DNA of 6,518 bases from contig JAIRLQ010000470.1 in assembly GCA_031259345.1 (NCBI GenBank), positions 1 through 6,518 of the forward strand, given 5' to 3'. The translations under genes and the position numbers were made by a program. This document shows, one piece after another, positions 1 through 5,443 of the stretch. The first letter of the stretch is position 1; the number at the start of each line of letters is the position of its first letter. This DNA comes from Treponema sp. GTDB lineage: Bacteria > Spirochaetota > Spirochaetia > Treponematales > Breznakiellaceae. The notes under the pieces were generated by a model. The model did no database searches. It had not been told where the DNA came from and was given only the letters and a program-made list of their open reading frames with translations.

Positions 1-159
1 CGGGCTCGTCCGGCTGACTCTCGGGCTCCTCCCGCTGACTCTCGGGCTCGTCCCGCTGACTCTCGGGCTCGTCCCGCTGACTCTCGGGATCGTCCCGCTG
101 ACTCTCGGGATCGTCCCGCTGACTCTCGGGATCGTCCCGCTGACTCTCGGGATCGTCCC
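1..159. repeat. 21-bp tandem repeat array, 7 full copies plus a partial one, running off the left edge
   Basis: The unit is cgggatcgtccc followed by gctgactct. Copies begin at 1, 22, 43, 64, 85, 106, 127 and 148, the last ending at about 159. Copies 1-4 have gctc where copies 5-8 have gatc. Copy 2 has one further change (position 29) and copy 1 another (position 12). There is no spacer sequence, so it is not a CRISPR array. On the minus strand one frame reads as heptads SQRDDPE/SQRDEPE, but that frame has a stop at 173-175 and no start codon before the array. On the plus strand one frame reads RDRPADS heptads and stops at 160-162, which could be the end of a protein entering from the left. 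Coding status is therefore unresolved. Confidence 0.9.
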
Positions 160-175
160 TGATAACCTCCGGTTA

Positions 176-218
176 ACACAAAAGCGCCCGGCACCCCAGC
201 CGGGGAAGCGCCCGGGCG
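176..218 (-). terminator. GC-rich hairpin with short T-stretch, possible second terminator
   Basis: cgcccgg (185-191) pairs with ccgggcg (212-218), and inside it cccc (194-197) pairs with gggg (202-205). Read on the minus strand, the stem is followed directly by CTTTTGTGTT (complement of 176-185). That is a plausible but weak intrinsic terminator about 190 bp beyond the TPR-like gene. It overlaps copy 1 of the GC-rich element, so the structure may simply be a property of that repeat. Confidence 0.35.
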
Positions 219-227
219 TACTGTTTG
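191..227. repeat. GC-rich repeat element, copy 1
   Basis: This is the partner of 366-402, lying 175 bp away in the same orientation. The core ccccagccgggg is identical; the differences are single bases at 192, 206, 211 and 220. It also contains one half of a 10-bp direct repeat, aagcgcccgg (182-191 and 206-215). It may be a member of a dispersed intergenic repeat family, which is inference. Confidence 0.75.
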
Positions 228-252
228 GATTAGTAGATAAATGCTTTTGCGG

Positions 253-292
253 TGCGTATGGCTAAACGACGACCAGGATAATGCCATACGCA
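253..292. repeat. 10-bp inverted repeat with 20-nt spacer
   Basis: tgcgtatggc (253-262) and gccatacgca (283-292) are exact reverse complements. It lies between the two GC-rich elements. No T-run follows on either strand, so a terminator is unlikely. It could be an operator-like site or a structural RNA element. Apart from this, nothing gene-like is seen in 228-320. Confidence 0.6.
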
Positions 293-320
293 GAAAACGT
301 AACCCTAAGACAATAAATGT

Positions 321-357
321 AAAACAACAAACGGCGCGAAGCGCGTAAGGAGCTTCG
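321..357 (-). terminator. Possible intrinsic terminator downstream of the TPR-like gene
   Basis: On the minus strand, CGAAGC (complement of 352-357) and GCTTCG (complement of 337-342) form a 6-bp stem with a 9-nt loop. After a CGCCG gap, the sequence TTTGTTGTTTT (complement of 321-331) follows. The spacing between stem and T-stretch is looser than in a classical terminator. It lies about 50 bp after the stop of the last gene in the run, where one would expect transcription to end. Confidence 0.4.
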
Positions 358-365
358 TCCGTCTA

Positions 366-402
366 GTACCCCAGCCGGGGCAGCGTCCGGGCGTCCTGTT
401 TG
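366..402. repeat. GC-rich repeat element, copy 2
   Basis: This 37-bp segment matches 191-227 at 33 of 37 positions. Its core is ccccagccgggg, able to form a small hairpin, followed by agcgtccgggcg and ctgtttg. It ends 3 bp from the stop codon of the TPR-like gene. Similarity with copy 1 stops abruptly on both sides. Confidence 0.75.
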
Positions 403-405
403 TAT

Positions 406-1584
406 TTATGGCAATTCTATAAGCTGATCGATGTAAGGGTTTTGAAGCTGTGTCTGTGAACGGCTCCGCCATTCCCCCGCTTCGGCGCGGTTTGCAAGGA
501 AAGTCCAGAGTTCCGTGGCCCGGGCAATCTTGCCGGAGGCAAAAAGGGAAGAGGCCAGATAATAAACGGTGCGGTAATATTTGATTTCGTCCATCCACGC
601 GTCAATATCCGGCCTGCCCCTTACGGCAGCCATAATATCGTCAAGAGCGGTAAAAGTAAAATCGTAGTTTCGTTTTTGTATTTCGTTTATAAGCACCGTA
701 TTCTGAATTAAAAAGGCAAAGCGCAGGTGTTCGGCTGCCGAAATATGCCGGTTTGAGGCATAATAATAAAAGCCCAAAAGCCGGTGGGCTTTCTCAACCC
801 GGGTGTTGTCGTAGCGGTAGAGGGTTAAAAAGCGGCCTACGCCTTCATTTTCCATAATCCTCGCCATAGAGCTGCGGGTAAATTGCCGGGTTTTTTCGTT
901 CCATAAACTGTCCCGGGGCCCGCCTTCGGGGGTATTGCTTCCGTTCAGGACTTCCAAAAGGCATTTTTCCATCTCCTGATATTCCTGCATGTAGCGGTGG
1001 GCGTCTGCTGCCTTATAAAGAATTTCCGAAGCAAAAGCCGGCGTTTCAAGGCGGTCCCACGCGGCGAGGGCCTTTTTATATTGGCTTACTGCCAGGGCCA
1101 GTTCGCCTTCGGCTTTGTAGGTTTCCCCAAGCCAGTATTCCGCTTCGGGATAGGCTTTAAGCCTGTCAAGCTCCCGCAACACGCTGTTTGCCGAATTTTC
1201 AAATCGTTCCCTGGGAATGTGGTAATAAAGCTCATCCAGGGCGGCGGCGGCCTGGCTATGTTTTTGTCTGGCTATATAAGTTTCTAAGAGGCCAAGATCG
1301 TCCCCCAGACGGCGTGCGTCCGGAAGGGACATCACGAGTATCATGTCCTGTTCCATGCGGGCAAAACGGCCGGCTCTGACGCGGCGGGCGTCTTCAAAAG
1401 ACAAAAGCGCCTTGCCGTATTCTGCGTTACGAAAATGAAGCTTGCCTTGCTCCAATATATACCAGTAAGGCTGGGCCGATGATGCAAACTGGGCCTGGCG
1501 CTGGGCAAAGCCCGGAAAGGACAGAAAAACCAGGGCCATAACGCAGATTCCGCGGGCCGTTTTATTAATTTTTTTGCATGACAT
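406..1584 (-). CDS. Predicted exported TPR-like repeat protein, function unknown
   Basis: I do not recognise a named family. From the preferred start the protein has 392 residues. It begins with a typical Sec signal peptide: a basic n-region (KKINKTAR), a hydrophobic core (about 12-23, GICVMALVFLSF) and a likely cleavage after GFA at residue 27. No lipobox cysteine is present, so a periplasmic location is inferred. The rest is helical with TPR-like helix pairs: about 39-72 (LEQGKLHFRNAEYGKALLSF pattern), 147-180 (WLGETYKAEGELALAVSQYK), 185-214, 265-295 and 338-370 (YYLASSLFASGKIARATELW). Such repeats usually mediate protein-protein contacts, for example in cell-envelope assembly. It overlaps the ispG end by 20 bp, which suggests translational coupling. 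A longer version starting at 1611 is possible but would add nine residues before the signal peptide. The stop lies only 3 bp from a GC-rich repeat element. Confidence 0.85.
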   Translation of the reverse strand: MSCKKINKTARGICVMALVFLSFPGFAQRQAQFASSAQPYWYILEQGKLHFRNAEYGKALLSFEDARRVRAGRFARMEQDMILVMSLPDARRLGDDLGLLETYIARQKHSQAAAALDELYYHIPRERFENSANSVLRELDRLKAYPEAEYWLGETYKAEGELALAVSQYKKALAAWDRLETPAFASEILYKAADAHRYMQEYQEMEKCLLEVLNGSNTPEGGPRDSLWNEKTRQFTRSSMARIMENEGVGRFLTLYRYDNTRVEKAHRLLGFYYYASNRHISAAEHLRFAFLIQNTVLINEIQKRNYDFTFTALDDIMAAVRGRPDIDAWMDEIKYYRTVYYLASSLFASGKIARATELWTFLANRAEAGEWRSRSQTQLQNPYIDQLIELP

Positions 1585-2734
1585 TGGCAAGTTCCTTTGC
1601 AAAAATCTCATCCGCTTCGGCGGCGTTAATGGTCCGTATCACCTTGCCTTTCCGGAAGATAAGGACTTTGTCCCCGGCGCCGGTAATGCCGATATCCGCG
1701 TGGCGGGCCTCGCCCGGACCGTTCACCGCGCAGCCCATAATAGCCACGCAGATATCCCTGTCTATGGCATAAAAGCGCCTGAGCCAGCGGGCGGTAAAGC
1801 TGTGGGTGTCAAAGCTGTTACGCCCGCAGCGGGGGCAGGAGACGATGGTTACTCCCGCCCTTTTTAGCCGGCTTTTAGCGGATATATTGGGCCCGGGAGC
1901 GCCGGACGCGGACATATCCCAGGCCGCCGCCACGATTTCCCGCCCGGCAATAAGCTCGTTTTCCATGGTGTCGGAAAGGGACACCCGGATAGTATCGCCC
2001 AGGCCTTTTGCCAGCAGAGCCAAAAGGGCGGCTGTGTTGCGGACAGTGCCTGCCACCAGGGGCCCTGCCTCGGTAACGCCGATGTGAAGGGGCGGTGAAC
2101 CGCTTTCCTTCCCCCGCTCTGTCAATAAGGTGTTCGCATTTATAGTATCGGCAATCCCGGATGCTTTCATAGAGACAAGTACGTCTTTAAAGTTGTATTT
2201 GTCAAAAATCGCCAGTTCCCGTTCGGCGGCTTCCACCAGAGCTTCCGCCCGGCCAAGGCGGCCTTCATCAACCAGGAGGCGGATATCCTGGGGCAGGCTG
2301 CCGGCATTAACCCCGATGCGTATGGGACGGCCTTCACCGGCAGCCTTGTCCAGCACGGCCTTTACCTTTTCGGGGCTGCCGATATTGCCGGGATTAATGC
2401 GTATTTTTGCTATAGGGAAGTCCAGACAGCGGAGGGCAATTTTATAATCGAAATGGATGTCCGCCACCAGGGGCATGGAAACCATGCCGGCGAGCTTTCC
2501 CAGAACTTCGGCAGCCTCAATATCAGGCGCCGCAAAGCGGAGAAGCCCGCAGCCCATTGCGGCAAGGGCGTCTATGCGTTCACAGATCGCCCTGCCACAA
2601 CTGCCTCCGAGATCGGCAAAAGAAAGGCGGTCTTTCCACATGGTCTGAATAACCACCGGATTTGTTCCGCCAATAAAGACCTGCCTTACGTTAGCAAAGC
2701 CGCCTGCTTTAACTACTCTTGAGAACAGCGACAT
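1565..2734 (-). CDS. ispG: 4-hydroxy-3-methylbut-2-en-1-yl diphosphate synthase (MEP pathway)
   Basis: IspG (GcpE) reductively converts 2-C-methyl-D-erythritol 2,4-cyclodiphosphate to HMBPP, the penultimate step of the MEP isoprenoid pathway, in the cytoplasm using a [4Fe-4S] cluster. The 389 residues fit the bacterial family. The TIM-barrel part shows PLVADIHFDYKIAL (88-101), KIRINPGNIGS (110-120), PIRIGVNAGSL (137-147), MKAS (189-192), LHIGVTEAG (216-224) and GDTIRVSLS (246-254). The C-terminal cluster domain shows SCPRCGR with Cys300 and Cys303, and MGCAVNGPGEARHADIGI with Cys335 and Glu342; these are the four cluster ligands. The usual N-terminal VQSMTNT is replaced by IQTMWKD (29-35), a mild oddity. 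The ATG at 2734 is the first possible start after an in-frame stop at 2741-2743, although no clear Shine-Dalgarno precedes it. It lies 29 bp after atpK and overlaps the next gene by 20 bp, so it is probably co-transcribed. Confidence 0.97.
   Translation of the reverse strand: MSLFSRVVKAGGFANVRQVFIGGTNPVVIQTMWKDRLSFADLGGSCGRAICERIDALAAMGCGLLRFAAPDIEAAEVLGKLAGMVSMPLVADIHFDYKIALRCLDFPIAKIRINPGNIGSPEKVKAVLDKAAGEGRPIRIGVNAGSLPQDIRLLVDEGRLGRAEALVEAAERELAIFDKYNFKDVLVSMKASGIADTINANTLLTERGKESGSPPLHIGVTEAGPLVAGTVRNTAALLALLAKGLGDTIRVSLSDTMENELIAGREIVAAAWDMSASGAPGPNISAKSRLKRAGVTIVSCPRCGRNSFDTHSFTARWLRRFYAIDRDICVAIMGCAVNGPGEARHADIGITGAGDKVLIFRKGKVIRTINAAEADEIFAKELANVMQKN
1585..1598 (-). promoter_or_regulatory. 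Ribosome binding site that decides the start of the TPR-like gene
   Basis: On the minus strand, AAAGGA (complement of 1593-1598) lies inside the ispG coding region, 8 nt before the ATG at 1584. The earlier in-frame ATG at 1611 has no such site. The start at 1584 also puts a clean signal peptide at the N-terminus. Confidence 0.6.
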
Positions 2735-2744
2735 GCGGCATTAC

Positions 2745-2762
2745 AATTACCCGGCGGTAATT
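2745..2762. repeat. Small intercistronic hairpin between atpK and ispG
   Basis: aattacc (2745-2751) and ggtaatt (2756-2762) form a perfect 7-bp stem with a 4-nt loop. It fills most of the 29-bp gap and ends about 10 bp before the ispG ATG. No Shine-Dalgarno is evident for ispG, so the hairpin may affect ispG translation or separate the two messages. On the minus strand no T-run follows, so it is not a classical terminator. Confidence 0.5.
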
Positions 2763-2763
2763 T

Positions 2764-3198
2764 TTACGCAATTAGCATCGAGAATACCATCACGAACAAC
2801 GCGACGGTTTCGCACAGGCCGATAACCAGCATGTAGTTACCAAAGCCCTGTCCTGTTTCGCCGTAGGCATCGCAGGCGGCGGCGGAACAATTTCCCTGAG
2901 CCAGGGCGGAACCCCCGATGGCAAGGCCGGCAAAAAGACCTACGCCCAAAAGCTGGAAGCCGTTTAATGCCTGGCTCCCGAGAAGGGCATTCATCAGAAT
3001 GAAGCCGTAAATGGTCTGGGTCAAGGGAGCGCCGGCAAAGGCCACCAGAATAAAGGGTACCGGCTTGTTCTGTATAAAACATTTTTTCCAAGCGCCGATG
3101 GCAGCCATACCCGCCACACCCGCGCCGGCGGCGGAGCCCACTGCGGCAAGCCCGAGACAGGCGCCAATTCCGATTTGTCCAACTAATCCAGCATCCAT
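2764..3198 (-). CDS. atpK: V-type ATP synthase/ATPase subunit K (rotor-ring proteolipid), predicted Na+-binding type
   Basis: Subunit K is the membrane proteolipid that forms the rotating ring and carries the coupling ion. It has 144 residues and four hydrophobic segments (about 5-32, 47-75, 81-103 and 119-143), the duplicated double-hairpin form of V-type proteolipids. The only ring carboxylate in a membrane helix is Glu130 in GLCETVALFVMVF (helix 4). Helix 2 carries PLTQTIYGF, with Thr60, Gln61 and Tyr64, and helix 3 carries LAQGN, with Gln101. As I recall the Enterococcus hirae NtpK structure, its Na+ site uses Thr64, Gln65, Gln110 and Glu139 with Tyr68 nearby. The same residues are present here, with identical spacing from Gln to Glu (29 residues). 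This suggests Na+ coupling by inference. The protein starts directly with a membrane helix, so no cleavable signal is expected. It lies 194 bp downstream of atpI and 29 bp upstream of ispG. Confidence 0.95.
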   Translation of the reverse strand: MDAGLVGQIGIGACLGLAAVGSAAGAGVAGMAAIGAWKKCFIQNKPVPFILVAFAGAPLTQTIYGFILMNALLGSQALNGFQLLGVGLFAGLAIGGSALAQGNCSAAACDAYGETGQGFGNYMLVIGLCETVALFVMVFSMLIA

Positions 3199-3210
3199 AC
3201 TTTTCTCCTT
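3199..3210 (-). promoter_or_regulatory. Strong ribosome binding site of atpK
   Basis: On the minus strand, AAGGAG (complement of 3205-3210) lies 6 nt before the ATG at 3198. It is the best Shine-Dalgarno match in the window. That is consistent with the need for many K copies per enzyme, and it fixes the start at MDAGLVGQIG. Confidence 0.8.
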
Positions 3211-3229
3211 AAAAATGCTTTAGGGCATC

Positions 3230-3254
3230 GCGAAAACTTAGGTTGATTTTTCGC
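3230..3254. repeat. Inverted repeat, 7-bp stem, 11-nt loop
   Basis: gcgaaaa (3230-3236) pairs with ttttcgc (3248-3254). It is the weakest of the four hairpins in this gap and the closest to atpK, ending about 32 bp before its start codon. It may be incidental. Confidence 0.45.
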
Positions 3255-3275
3255 CACCCTTGCTTTTAATCAGTG

Positions 3276-3312
3276 GACTTGTTCGATAACCCGGTTGGTT
3301 ATCGAACAAGTC
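3276..3312. repeat. Perfect 16-bp inverted repeat with 5-nt loop
   Basis: gacttgttcgataacc (3276-3291) and ggttatcgaacaagtc (3297-3312) are exact reverse complements, separated by 5 nt. Two more base pairs (one a wobble) extend the outside to 3274/3314. This is the strongest hairpin in the window. Its sequence acttgttcg (3278-3286) recurs in the neighbouring hairpin at 3370-3378, so the two may derive from a common element. It could be an mRNA stability/processing hairpin or a binding site for a dimeric protein; the sequence alone does not decide. Confidence 0.85.
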
Positions 3313-3315
3313 TAG

Positions 3316-3336
3316 GCAAAATGCTCCGCATTTTGC
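3316..3336. repeat. Inverted repeat, 9-bp stem, 3-nt loop
   Basis: gcaaaatgc (3316-3324) pairs perfectly with gcattttgc (3328-3336) around tcc. On the plus strand it is followed by tgttttt, so it would resemble an intrinsic terminator for transcription opposite to the operon. On the minus strand there is no T-run. It might block antisense transcription entering the V-ATPase operon, but no plus-strand gene needing termination is visible. Confidence 0.7.
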
Positions 3337-3350
3337 TGTTTTTAAGCGGT

Positions 3351-3382
3351 TGTCCGAAAAGTTTGAAAAACTTGTTCGGACA
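3351..3382. repeat. Inverted repeat, 8 bp + 6 bp stem with one bulge, 3-nt loop
   Basis: tgtccgaa (3351-3358) pairs with ttcggaca (3375-3382). After a single bulged base (3374), aagttt (3359-3364) pairs with aaactt (3368-3373) around a 3-nt loop. It is the first hairpin met after the atpI stop on the minus strand, only 10 bp downstream. The minus-strand sequence after it (AACCGCTTAAAAAC) is not T-rich. Confidence 0.75.
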
Positions 3383-3392
3383 GCTTCCAACT

Positions 3393-5426
3393 CTAGTCTT
3401 TCTTTTGCTTTACCGCAAAAGGTTTATATGAATAACCGGACCATTCCATCCCCAGATGGTTTCCGGCGTATTCCAAAAGGTTAAGGCGAACCCCGTGAAC
3501 AATTACGCTTAAAGCATTCATCACCATATTAAGGCTGTGCCCAAAAATCAGGATCAAAGCCATAGCGAAAATTTTAAAAATCATGCCAAGGCCCGCCGCT
3601 CCAAAGCCGTCCGCGGGAATCGCCATGGAGTTAAAACTGGAAGCGATGGCGCTTCCCGCAAGGCCAACGGCAAAAAGCCTGATATAGCTTATGATGTCGG
3701 CAAAACTTGACACAGCGTTAAGAAAAGTCGGGAGGAAGTTTGAAAAGCTTTTAAGAATATTCAAGAAAAAATTCCCGCCCTTTTGCTCCGCAAAGATAAA
3801 GTACAGGGCAAGGCCGCAGGCGATAAAGTAAATCGCAAAAGGCGGCAGTTCCACATGGAGGATCATGAAGAGCACCAGGAAGTAAAGCCCTATCATCATG
3901 GCAAGCCAGCCAAACTGGGCAAGCGCCACGGGGGAGGGCAGCAATTTTTTGATATTTTTTCCATGGGCCAGCACAAGCTGAATTACGCCGACGGTAAAGC
4001 ACAGGAACTCTATGTTCCAGCGGGTTTTAAGGGGGCCCGCAGGCAAATCCGCCGGCAGTTTTAAAAGCCTGGCCAGGAAACCCGGAAAAGCCGCAAGGGG
4101 ACCGGTATTGTCAAAGGGCGGAATGATAAGGCGGCGCAGGAAGCCGGGAAGTTTTTCCGGCGGCGCCGAAAACCAGGTACCGTTGACCGCGCCCCACACA
4201 ATGGTACAGCCAAACAGGAGTAAAAAAAGTTTTACCGCGTCCGGAAACTTGCCGCTCTTTTTTCTAAAGCCCAGGCCCGCAAGGAGAGTAACAATAAACA
4301 GCAGGGTCCCGTAGGCGGCATCGCCAAAAATCATGGCAAAAAAGAGGCAGAAGAAAAGCAGATAGGACATGCTGATATCATACTCTTTGTAACCCGGGAT
4401 AGTGCCCAAAAAAGAAAATAAAGGCTGAATAAGCCTTACAAAGGCATTGTTCCTGACCAGTGTCGGGGGGGTATCGCCCGCGGCGGGATCGTCGGCAGCC
4501 AGGGCCCAGCCCGATTCCGCCGCCGCCCGTTTCAGATGGCCAAGCTCGTCTTTGGGCACAAAGCCGGTGATCCACGCCACGGTGGATTCGGGCGGCGCAT
4601 CCTCAAGGCTTTCCATTCCCGAACGGGCAGTCTCGAATTCTATTCTTTCAAAAAGATCTTTTTGCTCTTCTTCGATGACGTTTTTCCGCCGGGCAAGGGA
4701 AGCAAGCTGTTTTTCTATGCCGGCCAATTCATCCTGAATTTCCGTCAGGGAAGCGTCAGTTTTTTTTATTGAAAGCCCGGGAAGGGCAAAGGGCGTTTCT
4801 CCGGCAAGTTCCCCGTCCAACGCAATTACCCGGACGGTGGTTTTATCTTTATTCAAAATGAGAAGCCGGGCGTCCGGCGGCAAAGCGGCGAAAGCCTTTT
4901 GGGTAAGCTCATAAAGGGTAAACACAATACCGTGTTCCGCAAGCAGCTTAAGGTCTTCCGGATCAAAATCGCCCCAGCCTTCGATACGGTTCCGTTCTTT
5001 GGCAAGGGACGCGAGCCGGTCCTGAAGATTCTTCCGCTTGTCGGCATATTCCAGCACCGTGGCGGTTAAATCTTTGCGGTCGGGGCCGTTTACCGCTTCG
5101 GTAGAAAAAGGCACCCCCTCGGGATTGATAAAGTCGCTCGCCCTGCGCTTTGGATGGGAGTCGCCGCTGGGCCTGGAACCCTGGGCGTTTCCCCTGGAAG
5201 CGTCTTTAGACCCGCGCTTTTCTTCTTTGATAGCCGCTTCATAGGGGCGCAAAATTCCCAGCGCGGTTTCTATCTTTGTTTTGCGCTCCAAAAGTCCGGA
5301 CAGGGCCGCGGAAGAAACACTTTTCTTTTCGATATGAATTACGCCCAGGCCCCGCAGCTTTTCGAGGGATTCTTCCCGTGTTTTATCCATCACCACCAGG
5401 GAGACTTTCTTCATTGGTACTATCAT
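3393..5426 (-). CDS. atpI: V-type ATP synthase/ATPase subunit I (membrane stator subunit, a-type)
   Basis: Subunit I (eukaryotic subunit a) forms the ion half-channels facing the K ring and anchors the peripheral stalks. With the start at 5426 it has 677 residues, normal for the family. The cytoplasmic half spans about residues 1-345 and has two charged coiled-coil stretches (about 120-150 and 225-265). The membrane half begins at YKEYDISMSYLLFFCLFF, followed by FGDAAYGTLL, a conserved motif. Hydrophobic segments lie near 352-386, 398-418, 472-488, 503-546, 570-600 and 610-640. SYIRLFAVGLAG contains Arg583, and HGVRLNLLEY contains Arg647; these match the conserved channel arginines of the family that interact with the ring carboxylate. 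A Lys/Arg/Ser/Gly-rich insertion at about 68-97 looks disordered. The longer frame starting at 5471 would overlap atpD by about 40 bp with an atypical MPKPRPNKRR leader, so the shorter start is preferred. A third in-frame ATG at 5414 (MKKVSLVV) is possible but lacks a ribosome site. Confidence 0.97.
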   Translation of the reverse strand: MIVPMKKVSLVVMDKTREESLEKLRGLGVIHIEKKSVSSAALSGLLERKTKIETALGILRPYEAAIKEEKRGSKDASRGNAQGSRPSGDSHPKRRASDFINPEGVPFSTEAVNGPDRKDLTATVLEYADKRKNLQDRLASLAKERNRIEGWGDFDPEDLKLLAEHGIVFTLYELTQKAFAALPPDARLLILNKDKTTVRVIALDGELAGETPFALPGLSIKKTDASLTEIQDELAGIEKQLASLARRKNVIEEEQKDLFERIEFETARSGMESLEDAPPESTVAWITGFVPKDELGHLKRAAAESGWALAADDPAAGDTPPTLVRNNAFVRLIQPLFSFLGTIPGYKEYDISMSYLLFFCLFFAMIFGDAAYGTLLFIVTLLAGLGFRKKSGKFPDAVKLFLLLFGCTIVWGAVNGTWFSAPPEKLPGFLRRLIIPPFDNTGPLAAFPGFLARLLKLPADLPAGPLKTRWNIEFLCFTVGVIQLVLAHGKNIKKLLPSPVALAQFGWLAMMIGLYFLVLFMILHVELPPFAIYFIACGLALYFIFAEQKGGNFFLNILKSFSNFLPTFLNAVSSFADIISYIRLFAVGLAGSAIASSFNSMAIPADGFGAAGLGMIFKIFAMALILIFGHSLNMVMNALSVIVHGVRLNLLEYAGNHLGMEWSGYSYKPFAVKQKKD

Positions 5427-5443
5427 ATAGCTACGCTCCCCCC
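5427..5443 (-). promoter_or_regulatory. Ribosome binding site that decides the atpI start
   Basis: On the minus strand, GGGGGGAG (complement of 5436-5443) lies within the last codons of atpD, 9 nt before the ATG at 5426. Neither the upstream in-frame ATG at 5471 nor the downstream one at 5414 has a comparable site. It therefore favours MIVPMKK as the N-terminus. Confidence 0.55.

Larger units (their letters stand above)
3199..3392 (-). other. Hairpin-rich intergenic region between atpI and atpK
   Basis: This 194-bp gap is far larger than the 4-29 bp gaps elsewhere in the run. It holds no gene and no convincing -35/-10 pair that I could find. It contains four separate inverted repeats (3230-3254, 3276-3312, 3316-3336 and 3351-3382), listed individually, and the atpK ribosome site at its left end. 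None of the hairpins is followed by a T-run in the minus-strand direction, so they do not look like intrinsic terminators for the operon. A role in transcript processing, stability or differential expression of atpK is inferred, not shown. Confidence 0.7.

Noticed and set aside
1..159. CRISPR array
   Set aside because: The units are contiguous 21-bp repeats with no unique spacers, and no cas genes are present.
305..598. A 97-codon minus-strand frame spanning the TPR gene end and the intergenic repeat
   Set aside because: Its first two-thirds are out of frame with the TPR gene and its tail is a translation of the GC-rich element and hairpin; no ribosome site or protein motif supports it.
2715..2741. 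Nine-codon mini-ORF starting at ATG 2741 and overlapping the ispG start in another frame
   Set aside because: It has no ribosome site, is very short and is easily expected by chance; a leader-peptide role cannot be supported.
3276..3382. Intrinsic terminators between atpI and atpK
   Set aside because: None of the stems is followed by a T-run on the minus strand, so they do not fit termination of the operon transcript.
3199..3392. A dedicated sigma-70 promoter for atpK
   Set aside because: I looked for -35/-10 pairs on the minus strand and found no convincing match with suitable spacing; absence is not proven.
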